Shown: piece by piece, positions 6,744 through 8,148 of the stretch | How positions within the stretch are numbered: the first letter of the stretch is position 1 | How the letters are laid out: each line of letters begins with the position of its first letter | From: Alangreenwoodia sp963602445 | GTDB lineage: Bacteria > Bacillota > Clostridia > Peptostreptococcales > Anaerovoracaceae | Assembly: GCA_963602445.1 (NCBI GenBank) | Contig: CAVCIY010000048.1 | Coordinates: 1-8,148, forward strand | Length of the DNA: 8,148 bases | Direction of reading: 5' to 3' | Program-made: the position numbers and the translations under genes | The notes under the pieces: model-generated | Databases searched by the model: none | Seen by the model: the letters and a program-made list of their open reading frames with translations, nothing else | Told to the model about the DNA's origin: nothing

Positions 6744-8000
6744 ATGAGATCAGCTATTATTGCAGTCGGAACAGAGCTGCTGTTTGGTCAAGTCGCAAAT
6801 ACAAATGCCGCTTACCTTTCAAAACAGCTTAATGAACTGGGAATAGATGTGATATATCACTATACCGTAGGTGACAATCCGGGAAGGCTTAAGAATACGC
6901 TTTTATCCGCAGTTGAGAACTGTGATATTGTGCTGATTACCGGCGGACTGGGTCCTACAGATGATGATCTCACCAAAGAAACAGTGAGCGAGCTGATGGG
7001 AAGAAAGCTTGTCTTCAATCAACATGCCAAGGACATGATGGAAGAATTCTTTAGCCGCTCAGGATATACTAGAAGTTCTAACAACGACAAACAGGCATAC
7101 TTACCTGAAGATTCTGTTATCTTCATGAACAATCACGGAACTGCTCCGGCATTTGCTGTAGAAAATGGTGAAAAACGTATAATTTGCCTTCCCGGTGTTC
7201 CGCGTGAAATGAAAGGCATTTTTCAGGATTATGTAAGGGATTACTTGCAGGAACTGTCAGATGCATATATATACTCGCGTACGCTCAAGATTTTCGGCAT
7301 AGGCGAATCTTATGTGGAATCCATGATTAAGGAAAAAATCAAAAATCAAACGGATCCGACGATTGCTACATATGCAAAGGACTGTGAGGTAGAAATTCGT
7401 GTCACGTCAAAGAGGAAAACTCTTGAAGAAGCCAAAAAAGCAGCGGGACAGACTGCCGACGAACTCGCAGCCATAATCGGTATAAGTACTTATGACACAT
7501 ATGGCAGGGAATTGTATGATGTTACAGCTGAAAATATGCTGAAAAGAGGCTTTACGCTTTCGGTTTGTGAAACAATTACTGCCGGAACAATGACTTCTAT
7601 ACTGTGCAGCAATCATGATGCTGTAGAATTTATAGATATGACTGTGTGTGCTCCAAACGGAAAAAATCTAGGAAAGCTTCTGGATGAAAAAGACTTTAGC
7701 CCGACACAGGAAGAGCTTCTTTCTGAGAGCGCAGTCGGAAAGGCAGCTGAGTTGTTGAGAAAGAAGAGCGGGAGTGATGTTTGTGTAGCGATTGCGGGAA
7801 ATCCGGATTATAAAGAGGTCGCAGGTCATAAGCAAGGTGAGTTCTTTGTGGCAGTCTGTTTTGAAGGGAAAACTACGATCAGAAACTATTATAGGGGCAC
7901 AAGAACGCGCGAGCTTTCCGTGGAATTTATGTCCCGCTGTGCCATACATCTCGTAAATCAGATAATTTCAGGAATTGAACCATTAGAAAAGCTTATTTGA
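6744..8000 (+). CDS. cinA: CinA family protein with intact N-terminal domain and divergent C-terminal deamidase domain
   Basis: The CinA family combines an N-terminal MoaB-like (COG1058) nucleotide-processing domain, linked to ADP-ribose hydrolysis, with a C-terminal PncC-type NMN deamidase domain. The 418-residue product has normal length. The N-terminal half is well kept: AVGTELLFGQVANTNAAYL (7-25), ITGGLGPTDDDLTKET (65-80), LPGVPREMKGIF (149-160) and PTIATYAKDCEVEIRVT (205-221). The C-terminal half (about 258-410) aligns in layout but not in signatures. The usual ESCTGG is ETITAG (276-281), the G-x3-Y-x-N-x2-K motif is not recognisable near 298-311, and TGIAGPxGG is reduced to IAGNP (350-354). 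Deamidase activity is therefore doubtful, while the N-terminal activity is probably kept; both are inferences. The ATG follows AGGTGAGG (6729-6736) at 7 nt. The gap to pgsA is 50 bp with no terminator. In many Firmicutes recA follows, but here a repeat array does. Confidence 0.94.
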   Translation: MRSAIIAVGTELLFGQVANTNAAYLSKQLNELGIDVIYHYTVGDNPGRLKNTLLSAVENCDIVLITGGLGPTDDDLTKETVSELMGRKLVFNQHAKDMMEEFFSRSGYTRSSNNDKQAYLPEDSVIFMNNHGTAPAFAVENGEKRIICLPGVPREMKGIFQDYVRDYLQELSDAYIYSRTLKIFGIGESYVESMIKEKIKNQTDPTIATYAKDCEVEIRVTSKRKTLEEAKKAAGQTADELAAIIGISTYDTYGRELYDVTAENMLKRGFTLSVCETITAGTMTSILCSNHDAVEFIDMTVCAPNGKNLGKLLDEKDFSPTQEELLSESAVGKAAELLRKKSGSDVCVAIAGNPDYKEVAGHKQGEFFVAVCFEGKTTIRNYYRGTRTRELSVEFMSRCAIHLVNQIISGIEPLEKLI

Positions 8001-8003
8001 TAT

Positions 8004-8018
8004 GATGAATAATTCATC
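8004..8018. other. 15-bp AT-rich palindrome just after cinA
   Basis: GATGAATAATTCATC has 7-base arms around a single central A and starts 4 bp after the cinA stop. A 6-bp stem with a 3-nt loop could form in RNA. No T-tract follows (the next bases are tcaagattaaag), so it is a poor intrinsic terminator. It could be a processing hairpin or a dyad binding site. Confidence 0.5.
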
Positions 8019-8049
8019 TCAAGATTAAAGAAGAACTATGCTGCAAAAC

Positions 8050-8148
8050 GTAAGGCCAGCGGATGGCGAAACGTGCGGACGAGTCGAGACGGAGCTGTAA
8101 GGCCAGCGGATGGCGAAACATGCGGACGAGTTGAGACGGAGCTGTAAG
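8050..8148. repeat. GC-rich 47-bp tandem repeat running off the right edge
   Basis: Two 47-bp units (8050-8096 and 8097-8143) begin gtaaggccagcggatggc and end gagacggagct. They differ at only two positions, and a third unit begins at 8144 and is cut by the window edge. The unit has 30 G or C of 47 (20 G, 10 C), against AT-rich flanks. It contains the small hairpin GCCA-gcgga-TGGC and has no intervening spacers. The unit length is not a multiple of three. The plus strand meets TAA in one frame per unit, while the minus strand has no stop in any frame across both copies. I do not recognise the family. Confidence 0.92.

Noticed and set aside
8004..8018. Intrinsic terminator of the operon
   Set aside because: The stem is short and AT-rich and no T-tract follows.
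8050..8143. Tandem hammerhead-type ribozymes, because of GCGAAAC and GGACGAG-like segments
   Set aside because: The CUGANGA core and a properly placed GAAA with three enclosing stems are not present; only loose word similarity is seen.
8050..8148. CRISPR array
   Set aside because: The units abut directly with no variable spacers, and no cas gene is present in the window.

Overview
The window looks like a piece of chromosome from a low-GC Gram-positive bacterium, most likely a member of the Clostridia. The reasons are purine-rich Shine-Dalgarno sequences, AT-leaning codon use with frequent AGA/AGG and ATA, and the gene order ftsK-rimO-pgsA-cinA, which in many Firmicutes leads into recA. I cannot fix the genus from sequence alone.

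Layout. Positions 1-794 carry no convincing gene. They hold short tandem repeats (1-50, 83-158, 455-494), several small inverted repeats, two overlapping candidate sigma-A promoters (525-553 and 569-597) and a leader of about 190-235 nt with several possible hairpins. Five genes follow, all on the plus strand. They are uppP (795-1634, undecaprenyl-diphosphatase), an ftsK/spoIIIE DNA translocase (1691-4666), rimO (4699-6030, ribosomal protein S12 methylthiotransferase), pgsA (6142-6693, phosphatidylglycerophosphate synthase) and cinA (6744-8000). The gaps are 32-111 bp, each start has a plausible ribosome binding site, and no intrinsic terminator separates the genes, so they may be read as one operon from the uppP promoters. 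After cinA there is a 15-bp AT-rich palindrome and then a GC-rich 47-bp tandem repeat that runs off the right edge.

How the genes relate. UppP recycles the lipid carrier for cell-wall synthesis, FtsK moves chromosome ends during division or sporulation, and PgsA makes the precursor of anionic phospholipids, so three of the five serve the envelope and division. RimO modifies the ribosome. CinA belongs to a pyridine-nucleotide/competence-associated family.

Most of the window is ordinary housekeeping, and I see no new multi-gene system. The parts worth a second look are these: a CinA whose C-terminal deamidase domain has lost most of its signature motifs; an unusually long, repeat-bearing linker in FtsK; an operator-like inverted repeat inside one uppP promoter; and the 47-bp array where recA would usually be expected, whose minus strand is free of stop codons in all three frames.
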